This document shows positions 10,576 through 22,019 of a stretch of DNA of 64,000 nucleotides, one piece after another. This DNA comes from Hirundichthys speculiger (Eukaryota > Chordata > Actinopteri > Beloniformes > Exocoetidae): NCBI GenBank assembly GCA_018398805.1, contig JAGFBZ010000849.1:2562501-2626500 (forward strand), read 5' to 3'. The position numbers and the translations under genes were made by a program. Under the pieces are notes generated by a model, which was not told the DNA's origin, did no database searches, and saw only the letters and a list, made by a program, of their open reading frames with translations. The stretch's first letter is position 1; every line of letters starts with the position of its first letter.

Positions 10576-11542
10576 ATTTGAATTAGGGTTGGGCACCGAA
10601 AAACGATTCCAAGTAGGAATCGGTTTCTAAAGTCCAGTTCTGGAATCGTTTAGAAGATTTTTGAATTTCGATTCCTGTTTTTGGTTCCTAAATGTTCACG
10701 TTAAATTTTTTTTTTGTTTTGTTTTTGTTTTGTTTTGATTTACTGCACTAGTTTGTTGATGTTACTTTGCCCGGCGTTCTCAACTCCACGCTAGTGTCAA
10801 CGTCATGTCCGTCGCTGACGGGACTTCACTCGCCACAACATGGATCCCAAGAGACTCCGCTCTCGAGTTAGGGTGCATTTCAGTCTGGGAAATGACGGCT
10901 ACCTGGCGCAGTGCAACATCTGCGGGAAGCGTGTTACTGCCAAAGGAGGGTGCAAGACTAATATGGCAAAACACCTTCGCCTGCATGGCATCAGAAAAAT
11001 AAACGAGTGTACCGTATTTAATTGACCTTTTGGTAAGCACCGCCCCCTTCCTAGTTACTGTTGCTAGGTCGGACAAACTTTCTGCTCTTCCGTTAAGGAC
11101 TGTGTTAATTCACTATTTTTCTGATGTGTATCATCTGTGTTAATATTATACTAGAATAACGCCATGGTGAAATATTGCTGCTGGGGACCTGCAAAAGTGA
11201 CTTGAGGTGTCCAAAACGTTTGGAGGGGGGATTTTTATTCCCTTTCCCAAGCCGAACAAACAACGTGAAATCCCATTTACGTTGGCTGCGAGGAATAAAA
11301 TGACAGTGGAGCAAACGCACAAGTGCCACAGAAAAGTAACAGCTTATGTGGTGAAAAGGCTCCTTCGCTTCTCAGTTTTTTTTATAAAAAAATTCTACTG
11401 TTAGATAAGTCACGATCTGTTGACTTCACTTCAAAAAATTGGAATACAAGAATCGCTTTGAACAGGAATCAAAACAGAGAATCAGAATCGAAATCGAAAT
11501 CGGAATCGTTAAAATCCAAACGATGCCAACCTTAATTTGAAT
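10576..11542 (+). mobile_element. Internally deleted hAT element with BED-finger exon
   Basis: The element is 10584-11534 (951 bp). Its ends are TAGGGTTGGGCACCG at the left and CGATGCCAACCTTA at the right (imperfect inverted repeats, both followed inward by GGAATCG-type subterminal motifs). The 8-bp duplication ATTTGAAT is perfect at 10576-10583 and 11535-11542. Near the left end a short plus-strand reading starting at 10840 (MDPKRLRSRVRVHFSLGNDG) continues with C-x2-C and H-x3-H (CNICGKR...HLRLH), a BED zinc finger. Nothing of the catalytic domain remains. Confidence 0.9.
10840..11025 (+). pseudogene. BED zinc-finger remnant of hAT transposase
   Basis: A 61-residue reading with ATG at 10840, a basic N-terminus, VHFSLGNDGYLAQCNICGKR and then NMAKHLRLHGI. 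The Cys-x2-Cys and His-x3-His ligands of a BED/CCHH finger are present; the usual aromatic pair upstream is partly kept (VHF). The reading stops where the transposase body has been deleted. Not a host gene. Confidence 0.75.
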
Positions 11543-11825
11543 GCATATATCAGAATCAGAATCAACTTTATTGCTAAGTACAATTTTACACATACGAGGT
11601 ATTTGTTGCGGCGATGATGGTGCATGCAATAGAGGAACAAATAACAATGTAAACTAAAAATATTAGAATATAAATATATATATACACAAACTGTTTTTTG
11701 CATTAAGAGCAGAGTGACCAAGAGTGATATACCATGAAAATGTGCAAATGAAAAGGTAGTGCAGACTGAGCGTTAATGTAACGCATAGTGTTCTGAGTTC
11801 TATCAATGTGACAGCAGTGTCAGAG

Positions 11826-12959
11826 TCAGAGGTGGAGAGTGAAGAGTGTCGGGGGGTTCTGGGTCTTATTGATAAGGCTGACAGCAGACTGGAAAAAACT
11901 GTTCTTGTGGCGTGAGGTTTTGGTCTTGATGGTCCGCAGCCTCCTGCCAGAGGGGAGTGACTCAAAGAGTTGGTGTCCGGGATGGGAGGGATCAGCCACA
12001 ATCTTTCCTGCACGCCTCAGGGTCCTGGAGGAGTACAGGTCCTGAAGAGATGGGAGATTGCAGCCAATCACCTTCTCAGCTGACTGAATGACACACTGCA
12101 GCCTGCTCTTGTCCTTGGCGGTGGCAGCAGCATACCAGATGGTGATGGAGGAGGTGAGGATGGACTCAGTGATGGCTGTGTAGAAGTGCACCATCATTGT
12201 CTTCGGCAGACTGAATTTCTGCAGCTGCCTCAAGAAGTACATCCTCTGCTGTGCTTTCTTGATGAGGGAGCTGATGTTCAGCTCCCACTTAAGGTCCTGG
12301 GAGATGACAGTTCCCAGGAAGCGGAAAGACACCACAGTGTCAATAGTGGAGTCACAGAGGGTGATGGGGGCAGGTGGGGCTGAGTTCTTCCTATAGTCCA
12401 CAACCATCTCCACTGTCTTTAGAGCGTTGAGCTCAAGGCTGTTCTGGTTGCACCATGTCATCAGGTGGTCAACCTCCCACCTGGAGACGGACTCGTCACC
12501 ATCAGAGATGAGTCCGATGAGGGTGGTGTCATCCACAAACTTCAGAAGCTTGACAGACTGGTGACTGGAGGTGCAGCTGTTTGTGTACAGGGAGAAGAGC
12601 AGAGGAGAAAGAACACAGCCTTGGGGGGATCCAGTGCTGATGGTCTGTGAGTTCAAGATGTGTTTTCCCAGCTTCACATACTGTTTCCTGTCAGACAGGA
12701 AGTCTGTGATCCACCTGCAGGTGAAGTCAGGCACACTCAGCTGGGAGAGCTTCTCCTGTAGCAGAGTCGGGATGATGGTGTTAAAAGCAGAGCTGAAATC
12801 CACAAACAGGATCCTGGCGTAGGTTCCTGAGGAGTCCAGGTGCTGGAGGATGAAGTGGAGGGCCAGGTTGACAGTGTCGTCAACAGACCTGTTGGCTCTG
12901 TAGGCAAACTGCAGGGGGTCCAGGAGAGTACCAGTGATGACTTTGAGGTATGAGAGCAC
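11826..12959 (-). pseudogene. L2-type reverse transcriptase, long open frame
   Basis: A 377-residue uninterrupted reading encodes most of the reverse transcriptase. Motif A is [11 protein letters not shown] (Asp at about residue 54), motif B GSPQGCVLSPL (residues 110-120) and motif C FVDD (141-144), a variant of YxDD that keeps both catalytic Asp residues. The thumb and C-terminal part end SLPSGRRLRTIKTKTSRHKN and a short tail. It is separated by a frameshift or small deletion near 12960-12975 from the preceding fingers segment (12737-13108 in another frame), so the complete ORF2 is broken. The 5' endonuclease domain is absent. Confidence 0.85.
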
Positions 12960-13198
12960 AAGGCACTCACAGAGGTCAGGGCGACGGGTCTGAAGTCGTT
13001 AAGTCCTGTGGTCCTTGGCTTCTTAGGAACAGGGATGATGGTTGAGGTCTTGAAGCAGGCTGGCACATGACTGGTTTCCAGTGAGGTGTTAAAAATGTCT
13101 GTGAACACTGGAGACAGCTGATCAGCACAGTGCTTCAGGGAGGATGGGGAGATAGAATCCGGTCCAGCTGCTTTTTCGGGGTTCTGTCACCTAAAAAA

Positions 13199-13648
13199 TT
13201 AGGTGACGTCCCTCTCATGGATGGAAGTCGTCGTCACTGAGGAGAGTGGGAAGGGTGGGGCCATTAAGGCAGGCATTGGTGGAGATGACTGGAGCTGGAG
13301 CTGTTGGGAGGGGTTGTGGGGGATGGTTGCAGGACTGTCCCTTTGTCTTTCAAAACGACAGTAAAATTTGTTCAGGTCGTTGGCTAGGCATCGATCATTG
13401 ATAGAGTGAGGGGCTTTAGGCTTGTAGTTGGTGATCTGCCTAAGCCCTTTCCAGACAGACACAGAGCCGTTAGCTGAGAACTGGTGTTGGAGCTTCTCAG
13501 AGTACAGTCGTTTAGCTTCTCTCACCCCCTTGCTAAACTTGTACTTTGCCTCTGTGAATCTGTCTTTGTCCCCGCTCTTGAAGGCCTCTTCCTTTGCCAA
13601 CCTTAGCTGTCTGAGTTTGGCTGTGAACTAGGGTTTATCGTTGTTGTA
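13199..13648 (-). pseudogene. L2-type LINE ORF2 linker segment
   Basis: A minus-strand reading containing LRQLRLAKEEAFKSGDKDRF, VWKGLRQITNYKPKAPHS and NKFYCRFER, the conserved region between endonuclease and reverse transcriptase of fish L2 elements. A stop near 13199 separates it from the next segment (12737-13108: [37 protein letters not shown]). It is 5'-truncated at the microsatellite. Confidence 0.75.
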
Positions 13649-13650
13649 AC

Positions 13651-13669
13651 ACACACACACATACATACA

Positions 13670-13702
<33 letters not shown>
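13651..13702. repeat. (CA)n/(CATA)n microsatellite
   Basis: Five CA units then about nine CATA units, abutting the left end of the next hAT element, whose target site lies within this simple repeat. Confidence 0.9.
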
Positions 13703-14560
13703 TAGGGATGGGCATTTGGTCGAGATTTATTCGTCGATCGTCGGGAGAATGAATGATTAATCATCAATTAATCATTAACATTTTTATATTGAAAACTATC
13801 ACAATTATTCTCGATATCGGCGTGACGTTTGTTTTCCCCTTTGGCCTGGTTGCTATGGCCCGCGCATGCCCAGATGTGTTCAGTGAACCGGATGTTTGTG
13901 GTCGACAATAACGTGACATTTCGTGTTTCTTTTCTTAAAAAAAAAACAACGATAATTAAAGAAGAGATATCGAGGAGACTACTTAACAAGGACAATTTAT
14001 ATCAAGGTGCCAGTATTACAGGCTTTTTGTTTCTTAAAAAGATGCACTTGTTTTGTGCTCGATGTGCACTGCAGCTCCTTCTGGTCCGTGCTAACACCAA
14101 GTTGAGACTAGGCTAGGCTAGGTTGATGATGAACCGCCTCCACCGTCCTTTACAAGGCTTGGATGCGCGTTGTTCAAGTGATACGTCATTGTCATTGTCG
14201 ATTAATTGTATTTGTAATTTGCATTGCAGTGATTGCAGTACACTTGCTCATTTTCTAAACGAAAATGGTCCCACGCCACACTTCGCCGTGACCGCTTCAT
14301 GATTAGGCGAGGATCTACAGAAGCTCGCATGTAACAACTGAGGCGAGCCAGGGTAGAGTGATGGTGAAATGTTGCCCACTGTTGCCAAATTTCTATCGGT
14401 GGCACAGTGAAATGCATCGCATTGTTTGAGGACGTGCACTGATAACCTACATTCGGATTGTTTAAAAAAAAAAAAAAATTTGGTTCATCGACGAAAATGA
14501 ATGTCTTCGACCAAATTCTTAATGATCAATCATCGATTAATCGATTAATTATTCCCATCC

Positions 14561-14563
<3 letters not shown>
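13703..14563 (-). mobile_element. Internally deleted hAT element with BED-finger exon (minus)
   Basis: The element is 861 bp. Its ends are TAGGGATGGGCATTTGG and (reverse) TAGGGATGGGAATAATTAAT, with ATCGATTAAT-type subterminal motifs at both ends. It is flanked by simple-repeat DNA (ACATATAT / ATATATAT), compatible with an 8-bp duplication. A minus-strand reading at 14202-14310 carries a BED finger. Confidence 0.85.
14202..14417 (-). pseudogene. BED zinc-finger remnant of hAT transposase
   Basis: A 71-residue minus-strand reading whose second half, KRSRRSVAWDHFRLENEQVY then CNHCNANYKYN, is a recognisable BED finger N-half (aromatic W-x2-F, then C-x2-C). No transposase body follows; the deletion junction lies just downstream. 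Not a host gene. Confidence 0.75.
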
Positions 14564-14624
<61 letters not shown>

Positions 14625-14650
14625 ACACACACACACACACATATATATAT
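14564..14650. repeat. (TA)n then (AC)n microsatellite
   Basis: About 27 TA units, a short spacer, about 8 AC units and four more TA units. Confidence 0.9.
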
Positions 14651-17380
14651 GCCATCTTATCCATTCGTGTACAATATCCCCGTTTTAAAGAAAAACTGGC
14701 TGTCATGGACCAATAAAGTCATCCATTCTCAAACAGCTAGGTCTATGGCTAAATCAAGGAAAATAGTCATGAACTGAATACGTTGAAAAAGCAATTTCAG
14801 TGGGGATAAAGTAGTAAAAGAGCTACTCCAGACTTTATTCAATGTCCTACTCAAAAGAGCACAAGGTGATAAAGTGTACTGCATAACACTAAGATACAAG
14901 AAAAACATCATTGTAAAGTGTGTAGAAATAAAAGTGACTAATAACATTTTAAAAATCAATAAGATCAATATCAGTAAATGTCTCAAAATCACTAGAATCA
15001 GTGAGAGAAAGACCTTCTCTAACGCTCTGTTTGACTGATCACTGCAGCCATGTTTAGACAGCTTGTGCAAGCTTTCACTTCAGTCTCTAAACTAGTTTTA
15101 TCATTTTACCAGGGCTGGGTAAGGAGCTTTCACACTGAAAGCTTCTATCCAAGCATAATCAGTTTCATATTGTATTACGAACCAAGGTATACTGTGGTCC
15201 CTCTGTGGGTTTCATGACGTATTCAGTGCTAAAGAATTCCAATTGAGGTCTGATTTGCGTTACAGCAAATGGATCTGAACAATATAGCTTGAAATCAAGC
15301 ACCACTCGTGTCTGCTTAGTAATTCAACATGCTAAATGTGGAGCTACATTACACTCAAACCAATTTAGTGGCCAGCTGAAGTTAGATTTTATGAAAATAT
15401 ATTATTTACTCAAAAAATATACTCTATAACTTATACTATTTGGTTAAAATCAGTGAAAACCAAACACTAACAATACATTTAATTTCTGTTTAATTCAAAT
15501 AATATTTTATTAATCCCTAAAGGAAAATTTTGTAAAAAAAAAAAAAAAAATCAATTAATTAATTAAAAAAAAATCAACCATAGATTATTTTCTGAGTACC
15601 GTTCAACCTGATTTTTATGTTGTTTTTAATAATCAATGAATGCATAGTGACTTTTGAAAGTAGGTGAAATTCCAAAAAAGAGATGATAAACAAACAACGG
15701 TCACACCCTGAAGATCGTAAAACAAGAAAAGATTAGGTTAGATTAGGTTAACTAGATTAGTTAGAAACTGCTCAGAGAGTGATGGGTGGAAGACGTGTAT
15801 TAAATCCTCTATAATCTAGGATTGAATGTTCTCTTTGCTAATTAAGAATGTTGTGTCTTCGGATAAATAAATAAATTAAAGATGTTCAGGACTACAGCAT
15901 GTGATTTATAAAGTTCTACAAATGATTTTAAATACATCCTTCCAGTCTAAGGAAAATCCTATACAAAAAGCATGGATTTTTATACGAGTGCCAACTTAAC
16001 CAGGACTGGCCACCTCAGCAAATTCAACCTGAGAACAAATCATTAGATGTCAGTGCAGGAATTATATTCACTTGTCAAGTGGACAGGACACGCAGACATG
16101 AGCATGTAATATCTCATTGTAAATATATCATTGGGAAGAGTTGCAGTTGGAGCCCAGATGCCAAACTATAAGTATTTGGAAATGGTCAAGTTTTGGCTTG
16201 TTTACACTGTGAACTAGAGGTTATACTGTTGCTTTTGGACCATCAGACATTCATAAGAACAGGCATCTATCCACAGAGCTACCCCACAAGCATCTCTAGA
16301 ACAGTTGAAAATATAAAATAATACAAAAAATGTATGCACTATTTGCAGAAGCTATGAAAGTGGCTTTAACTTATCAAGACAGAGATGATCTATCTTCCAA
16401 CCTAATGAAAATAAAATAAAGCAAGAGCAGACAAAAATTACAAGTAGTATTTCAGCAACTTGTTTTATAAAAAAACTATATAGTAAACGAACTTCATAGA
16501 GTCACGGTTAAAAAAGCATTCATTGAACCAACATGAGCGCTCTCGCTTTTGATATTGGTTCTGGGACAATAATGCAGTCACAGGACTATATAGCTGTTGT
16601 CAGCACTCCACAAATGTGATTTTGGGTGTAACTAAGCAAGAATAGGAACCAGAATACTTCGGTACTCCAAAGAAGTCTGTTCAATTTTTGTGGTTCCAGT
16701 AGTTTCATGGTTACAACTGGACACTTTAACAAAGAATGAGACTCTGCAATATACAGCAAATAAATGTGAAAGTGAAAAAGACTGTGTGTTTCTGCATATG
16801 TATGAAGGGAGTGTAAAAGTGTTGAATGCATGTCTCTATTAGGATAATACCAAATATCAGATGCAGACAGCTGACATCAATCCATGGTTCCTAGAATTGG
16901 GTGTTGCTTAAAGGATAATTACAAATAAGTGTTTCGTTCTATGTAGAGAGATATTTCAGAGTCACTCCAGCAAAACAGCTCTCCTCGACTACTAGTTGAA
17001 GTCAACAGAAACCAGGAGAAGTCTTAGATATCTGATCAGATTTTTTTTTTTACAGCATTTTAATTGTGTGTACTGTGTATGAGCTGTAAGCCGATCTGAA
17101 AAAAGATTTGAGTGAAAGATTGTAAATGGCTTGGTAAAGATGGGTTTCATCTTTCAAGGAGAGGGAAATTGAACACCAAGCACTTCATTTAAAGTGTCCA
17201 TTATTCTAAATATCACGTTACCATATGTTTCAAGCTTTTGACGTGGACCTATTTGGAAAGTGTTAAAGAACATGAGCCAAAATGTGTACACCAGAATTTG
17301 TCTAAATTATATCAGGGCTGCACTGAGGCTCTCTAAATTCTGAAAAACAACTTGACTTAGTTGGTTATGTGATTTCTTAA
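14651..17380. other. Intron, mostly single-copy-looking
   Basis: AT-rich intron. A LINE 3'-tail-like scrap (TATTTTATTAATCCCTAAAG near 15500-15530) with an adjoining A-run is the only repeat trace. A short tandem GATTAGGTTA lies at 15730-15752. No exon or RNA gene seen. Confidence 0.5.
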
Positions 17381-17504
17381 CATCCATCCATTATCAATGC
17401 CCACTTAATCCTATGCAGGGTCACTGGGATCTGCTGGAGCCTATCCCAGCTCTCTTCAGGCGAAAGCCAGGGGTATCTCTGGACAGGTCGATAGTCCATT
17501 GCAG
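17381..17504 (-). repeat. SINE 3'-tail fragment
   Basis: Reads on the minus strand as the last ~120 bases of the SINE family seen at 18721: a 'gcgatggactggcgacctgt' counterpart, then GCTGGGATAGGCTCCAGCAG and an ATGGATGG tail. Confidence 0.8.
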
Positions 17505-17849
17505 ATTGTTTAACATAAAAGCACAGATTATCATGTTTCCCTCTCTCAGATTATTGAACAGACTGAAGTGGTTCCTTTTCAGGTATTTGATAAAGCAGCA
17601 TGTAATACTTAACCATTCCTTATCTGTATGGCAATGTAGCAAAGGTGTTCAGGAAACAAAAGGCAAATGCAAAAATGATAAAATAAATTATGAAGTGTTT
17701 CACTTTCTCAAGCAAAATCATGTCCACACCTCCATACAAGCCGAGGGGAAGGTGAAGCACCCCTAGACCTTATGTGAAAGTTTCATTTTTGTCAGCAGAG
17801 GGTTAATGTGTTTGGGTTATAAAGGTCTACAATTACTGTTCACTTGGAC

Positions 17850-18340
17850 AACAGACTAGACTAAAGACACAACACTGATGCCGTCTACAAGAAGACACAA
17901 AGCAGACTTTACTTCTTAAGGGAACTTAGGTCCTTCAATATTTACAGCAAAATGTTGCTCATCTCGTATAAGTCTGTTGTGGAGGGTGCAATTTGCAGTC
18001 ATCCTTTGGGCAACTTCAGAGCCAGTGACTTAAAAAACACTGATAAAGAAGGCTGGCTCTGTTCTGGGGACTGTTCTGGAGCCGGTAGAGATCATTGTGC
18101 AAAGAAGAATGTTTTATACAATGAAAAACATATTGGACAACTCTGTCTATCCTAACAGATTATCCTCAGTCAGAGACTTCTTCAGATTTTCTACAGCACA
18201 GACTACTACGGGAGATCCAAAGTTATAACCATCTATAATGACTCATTAAAAAAACTTAAAATAACAAAAGTGACCATGACATATAATGTCCCTGAGGAGA
18301 TACATTAACTATTGAACTAAACTGAACTGAATTGAACTGA
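17850..18340 (+). mobile_element. LINE (L2-like) 3' fragment, degenerate
   Basis: Plus-strand translation gives VYKKTQSRLYFLRELRSFNI and SKMLLISYKSVVEGAICS, matching the C-terminal reverse-transcriptase region of fish L2-type LINEs (Q-x-R-LYFLR-LRSF). Frameshifts follow. It ends in a TGAACTGAA-type short tandem tail near 18310-18345. Confidence 0.65.
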
Positions 18341-18626
18341 ATTCTTCCTAAAGACTGCATCTCAAAAACATCTCAAACAAAGCAAAAGAGGGTGAAACAA
18401 GGAAAAACCAATGCAACGTCTCTGAACAAATACTTATACCCGATCTTAAGATATGATTGACAGGTAGTAATTTGGAATAAGTGGGTATGTTTTTCTTGTT
18501 TGTTTTGGTGTGTTGTTTTAGTAAAACTATACGTAGTTTAATCATGAAAAATGGGATTATGGGTTATAACTCACACAGGAAACATCTATTTATATAAATA
18601 TTCCAATAGCATTAATTTATTGACCA

Positions 18627-18627
<1 letters not shown>

Positions 18628-18719
<92 letters not shown>

Positions 18720-18720
18720 T
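18628..18720. repeat. (AAT)n microsatellite
   Basis: About 30 AAT/TAA units directly preceding the SINE at 18721. Confidence 0.95.
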
Positions 18721-19110
18721 AGGCAGCACGGTGGCTTGGTGGTTAGCACTGTTGCCTCACAGCTAGAAGGTTCCTGGTTCGAACCTCGGCAGGGGGGGTC
18801 CTGGATTGAACCTCGGGGCCTTTCTGTGTGGAGTTTGCATGTTCTCCCTGTGCTTGCGTGGGTTTCCTCCGGGTACTCTGGCTTCCTCCCACAGTCCAAA
18901 GACATGCATGTTAGGTTAATTGATAATTCTAAATTGCCCGTAGGAGTGAATGTAAGTGTGAATGGTTGTGTGTCTGTATGTGTGGCCCTGCGATGGACTG
19001 GCGACCTGTCCAGGGTGGACCCCTGCCTTTCGCCCGTAGACGGCTGGGATAGGCTCCAGCAGATCCCCGTGACCCTTCAAGGATGAAACGGGTATAGAAA
19101 ATGGATGGAT
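18721..19110 (+). mobile_element. tRNA-derived SINE, full length
   Basis: Begins AGGCAGCACGGTGGC. A pol-III A-box-like TGGCTTGGTGG lies at 18732-18742 and a B-box-like GGTTCGAACC at 18776-18785. The conserved body contains GTGGAGTTTGCATGTTCTCC, CCCACAGTCCAAAGACATGC and GCTGGGATAGGCTCCAGCAG, with an ATGGATGGAT tail. A short internal duplication (CCTCGGCAGGG / CCTCGGGGCC) is present. Four more copies or fragments occur in this window. The tail matches that of the Rex3-like LINE next to it. Confidence 0.85.
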
Positions 19111-19130
19111 AATAATAATAATAATAATAA

Positions 19131-19780
19131 TCCATCCATCCATCCATTAACTCCCGCTTGGTCCGGAATCGGGTCGCAGGGGCAGCAGCTTCAGCTGAGA
19201 GGCCCAGACCTCCCTCCCCTCGGCTGCTTCCACCAGCTCCTCTGGGAGAATCCCAAGGCGCTCCCAGGCCAGCCGAGAGATATAATCTCTCCAGCAGGTC
19301 CTGGGTCTTCCCCGTGGTCTTCTCCCAGTTGGACATGCCCGAAACACGCCCGGGGGGCATCCGATGCCCGAACCACCTCAACTGGCTCCTCTCGATGTGA
19401 AGGAGCAGCGGCTCTACTCTGAGTCTCTCCCGAATTACCGAACTTCTCACCCTATCTCTAAGTCCAGGAGAGTCCAGCCACCCTGCGGAGAAAACTCATT
19501 TCCGCCGCTTGTATCCGCGATCTCATTCTTTCGGTCACTACCCACAGTTCATGACCATAGGTGAGGGTTGGAACAAAGATCGACCGGTAAACAGAGAGCC
19601 TTGCCTTTTGGCTCAGCTCTCTCTTCACCACAACGCACCGGTACAGAGTCCACACCACAGCAGACGCTGCACCAATCTGTCTGTCGATCTCCCGCTCCTT
19701 TCTCCCATCACTCGTGAACAAGACCCCGAGATACTTAAACTCCTCCACTTGAGGCAGAACCTCACTCCCGACCCCCGATA
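19131..19780 (-). mobile_element. Rex3/RTE-like LINE, 5'-truncated
   Basis: Minus strand. The ORF2 C-terminal region reads MEEFKYLGVLFTSDGRKERE, then LRRVAGLSWT, VIRERL and a frame-shifted ACPTGRRPRGRPRTCWRDYI, SRLAWERLGILPEEL. It ends in a (CATC)n-complement tail at 19131-19146. Tandem GATG tails are known for Rex3 of the RTE clade; my assignment rests on that and on the familiar RxGRPRTxWRDYISRLAWE motif. Two frameshifts (near 19452 and 19346) break it. Confidence 0.7.
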
Positions 19781-19789
19781 ATTATTATT

Positions 19790-19846
<57 letters not shown>
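19781..19846. repeat. (ATT)n/(GTT)n microsatellite
   Basis: Three ATT units then about 18 GTT units abutting the 5' truncation of the LINE at 19780. Confidence 0.95.
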
Positions 19847-20690
19847 ATGCAATATAAAAAATGTATACCAGTAATTTAATCAAACTTTAAAAAAAACATC
19901 AATTGTAAATGAATGCTAGGTAGTCTGCATTTACAAAATGGCTTCTTAACATTCTCTCGGCTCTGCAAAGAGCTATAAAAATTAGTTTCTTATTCACTCA
20001 TTCAAAAGCACTCATACAAGAGAACTATACATACAGTATGCAGTGTTTTTTTTGTCTACCATCAGCCACCTAAGTATATTGAGATAAGAGCGAGGATGCA
20101 TTGTGTTCAAATACATGACTTGTTCCAAACTATTAAAAAAATGGCCTTGAAACGGTGATAAAAAAATTTTTTTAAAACACGGCAAATAAATGTATATGAC
20201 ATATTTTTGCAACGAGTAGTTGCTTCTTTTCTGTTACATCAAAGTAACTTTCAAATCAGATATTTCAAAATGATTTATGCATCACTGGGGCTGTGACAGA
20301 TATGGCTGTCTTGGAGGTTAACGGATGTTGTCATAAAATAAAATAAGCATCAATCTTAAAATATAATCAAACACTGCGGACATTAGATTCTACAATCATT
20401 TTCAGAGCCACCAAAGAATAAGCACAAACATCATCAGCGAAGTCAACCGCAAGGCTGCAGACAAGTTCATCCCTGCCCGCTTGTCATGTTCGCCACACAC
20501 ATGCCAAATTCAACAGTTGAATAATATTGAGTTTTCTAAAACAGGAATAATAATAGCAGCCTGAAAAGTCAAGCACAAACATGATTTCCTGCTGAATGTT
20601 TTTTGAGTGACAGATGACAAGAGAAGGCTTTATCCACGAAGACATTTTTCAAATCTTTCTCATCTTATTTTACCCCAAAAGAGGCAAAGA

Positions 20691-21040
20691 AGGCAGCAAG
20701 GTGGCTTGGTGATTAGCACTGTTGCCTCACAGCAAGAAGGTTGCTGGTTCAAACCTCGACAGGGGTCTTCCTGTGTGGAGTTTGCAAGTTCTCCTCCTGC
20801 TTGCGTGGGGTTTCTTCCAGGTACTCCAGCTTAATCCCACAGTCCAAAGACATTGGTGGTTCTAAAATTTGCATGTAGGAGTGAGTGTGCATGGTTGTTT
20901 GTCTACATGTGGCCCTGCGATGGACTGGCGATGCATCCAAGATGTACCCCTGCCTTTTGCCCAAAGAGAGCTGGGATAGGCTCCAGCAGATCCTCATGAC
21001 CCTACACAGGATTAAGCGGGCATAGATGATGGATGGATAG
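20691..21040 (+). mobile_element. tRNA-derived SINE, second copy
   Basis: Same family as 18721-19110: AGGCAGCAAGGTGGCTTGGT at the left, TTGCTGGTTCAAACCTCGAC at the B box, and GCTGGGATAGGCTCCAGCAG before the ATGGATGGAT tail. It lacks the internal duplication of the first copy. Confidence 0.85.
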
Positions 21041-22019
21041 AAGTGGCAGAGAAAACATTTCTGAGAACTGAAGGGTGGTTGGGGAGAAGACTGTATTATG
21101 GTCTGGAGTCTTAAGGTCGAATATGACAGCAAAATAGGGAAAAAAACACTTCCCCCATCACCTTTTTACCTTGCTTTGGCAACAGGTATTCTATGGCTGA
21201 GAGAGGCTCATGTTTTCATACTTTGGTGACCATGAGCCCCTCTTTGTTCCATGCCATATGGCATGAAATATAATATAGTTTTTTCCAGGATAATATTAAT
21301 TTAAAACATCAATCATGGATATTAATAAACAATATAATTTATTGCTGAGGTGCCAACCTATTGTAGATTTATTTAAAACTGCTATTCACTGTTTTTTTTT
21401 TCCGAGAATTTTTAGCCTCAACTATCTAGGGAGGATTTACAAGCTTTGAGATGTTTAGACACTCATACTGGTTTCAGTAATCACATCAGCAGTAGGACAG
21501 ATGGAAGTGTTGCTGGTGTTAATTGGCTGTTGTGAAAGGGTAAACAGAAAGTGTCAAGGGAGGAAGAGTCAAAGATAAAAGAATTTCAGTTCATGCTATT
21601 ACTTCAAAAACTTTTATGCCAAGGGACTGGCTTTATGGGCACTTCCTGTTATATTGTTTTTGACTATTTTTGGCTGAATTTTGGATGGACGCATTCATTT
21701 AACTGCAAAGAAGTACAATCATACATGTTCCAGTCAAAATTTTAAGACTAGATTTTTTTTATCATTCATTCAGGTGCATGTTGTTGAAAAGTCACATAAC
21801 GTGTTGAATATTTTAATTTATACCTAGAGTGTTATGACAGAAGTTACATTCCCATCAGAATTACTCAGTATTTTTAGCCATAATAAAACAACTAATTATT
21901 CAATATCAGAGCTGTTTGTGTTTCCACTGAGATCTTAAGTACCATATTTTGGCAATTTAGTCCACAGATTTTTCCTGGACATCTACTCAAGGGGCAATTC
22001 AGAACTGCAGTTCAGATAC
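21041..22019. other. Intron, nothing specific
   Basis: AT-rich intron. A Tc1-end-like motif (CCAGTCAAAATTTTAAGACT at 21731-21750) has no partner that I could find. No exon or RNA gene. Confidence 0.45.

Larger units (their letters stand above)
11551..13648 (-). mobile_element. L2-type LINE (non-LTR retrotransposon), 5'-truncated
   Basis: A roughly 2.1-kb minus-strand LINE. It is 5'-truncated at about 13648 next to a CA/CATA microsatellite. It runs through the linker and reverse transcriptase to a 3' UTR ending AATAAAGTTGATTCTGATTC near 11551. A TTCTGA-type tandem tail is typical of fish L2-clade elements. It has one of the best preserved reverse-transcriptase frames in the window. Confidence 0.85.

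Noticed and set aside
18732..18785. A/B-box motifs suggesting a tRNA gene
   Set aside because: No cloverleaf or anticodon stem follows; these are the promoter boxes of a repeated tRNA-derived SINE.
13641..19846. CATA, TAA and GTT arrays considered as CRISPR-like repeats
   Set aside because: Units are uninterrupted short tandem repeats without unique spacers, in a vertebrate genome.
21731..21750. Tc1-end-like motif CCAGTCAAAATTTTAAGACT
   Set aside because: No matching inverted partner or TA-flanked counterpart was found, so no element is called.
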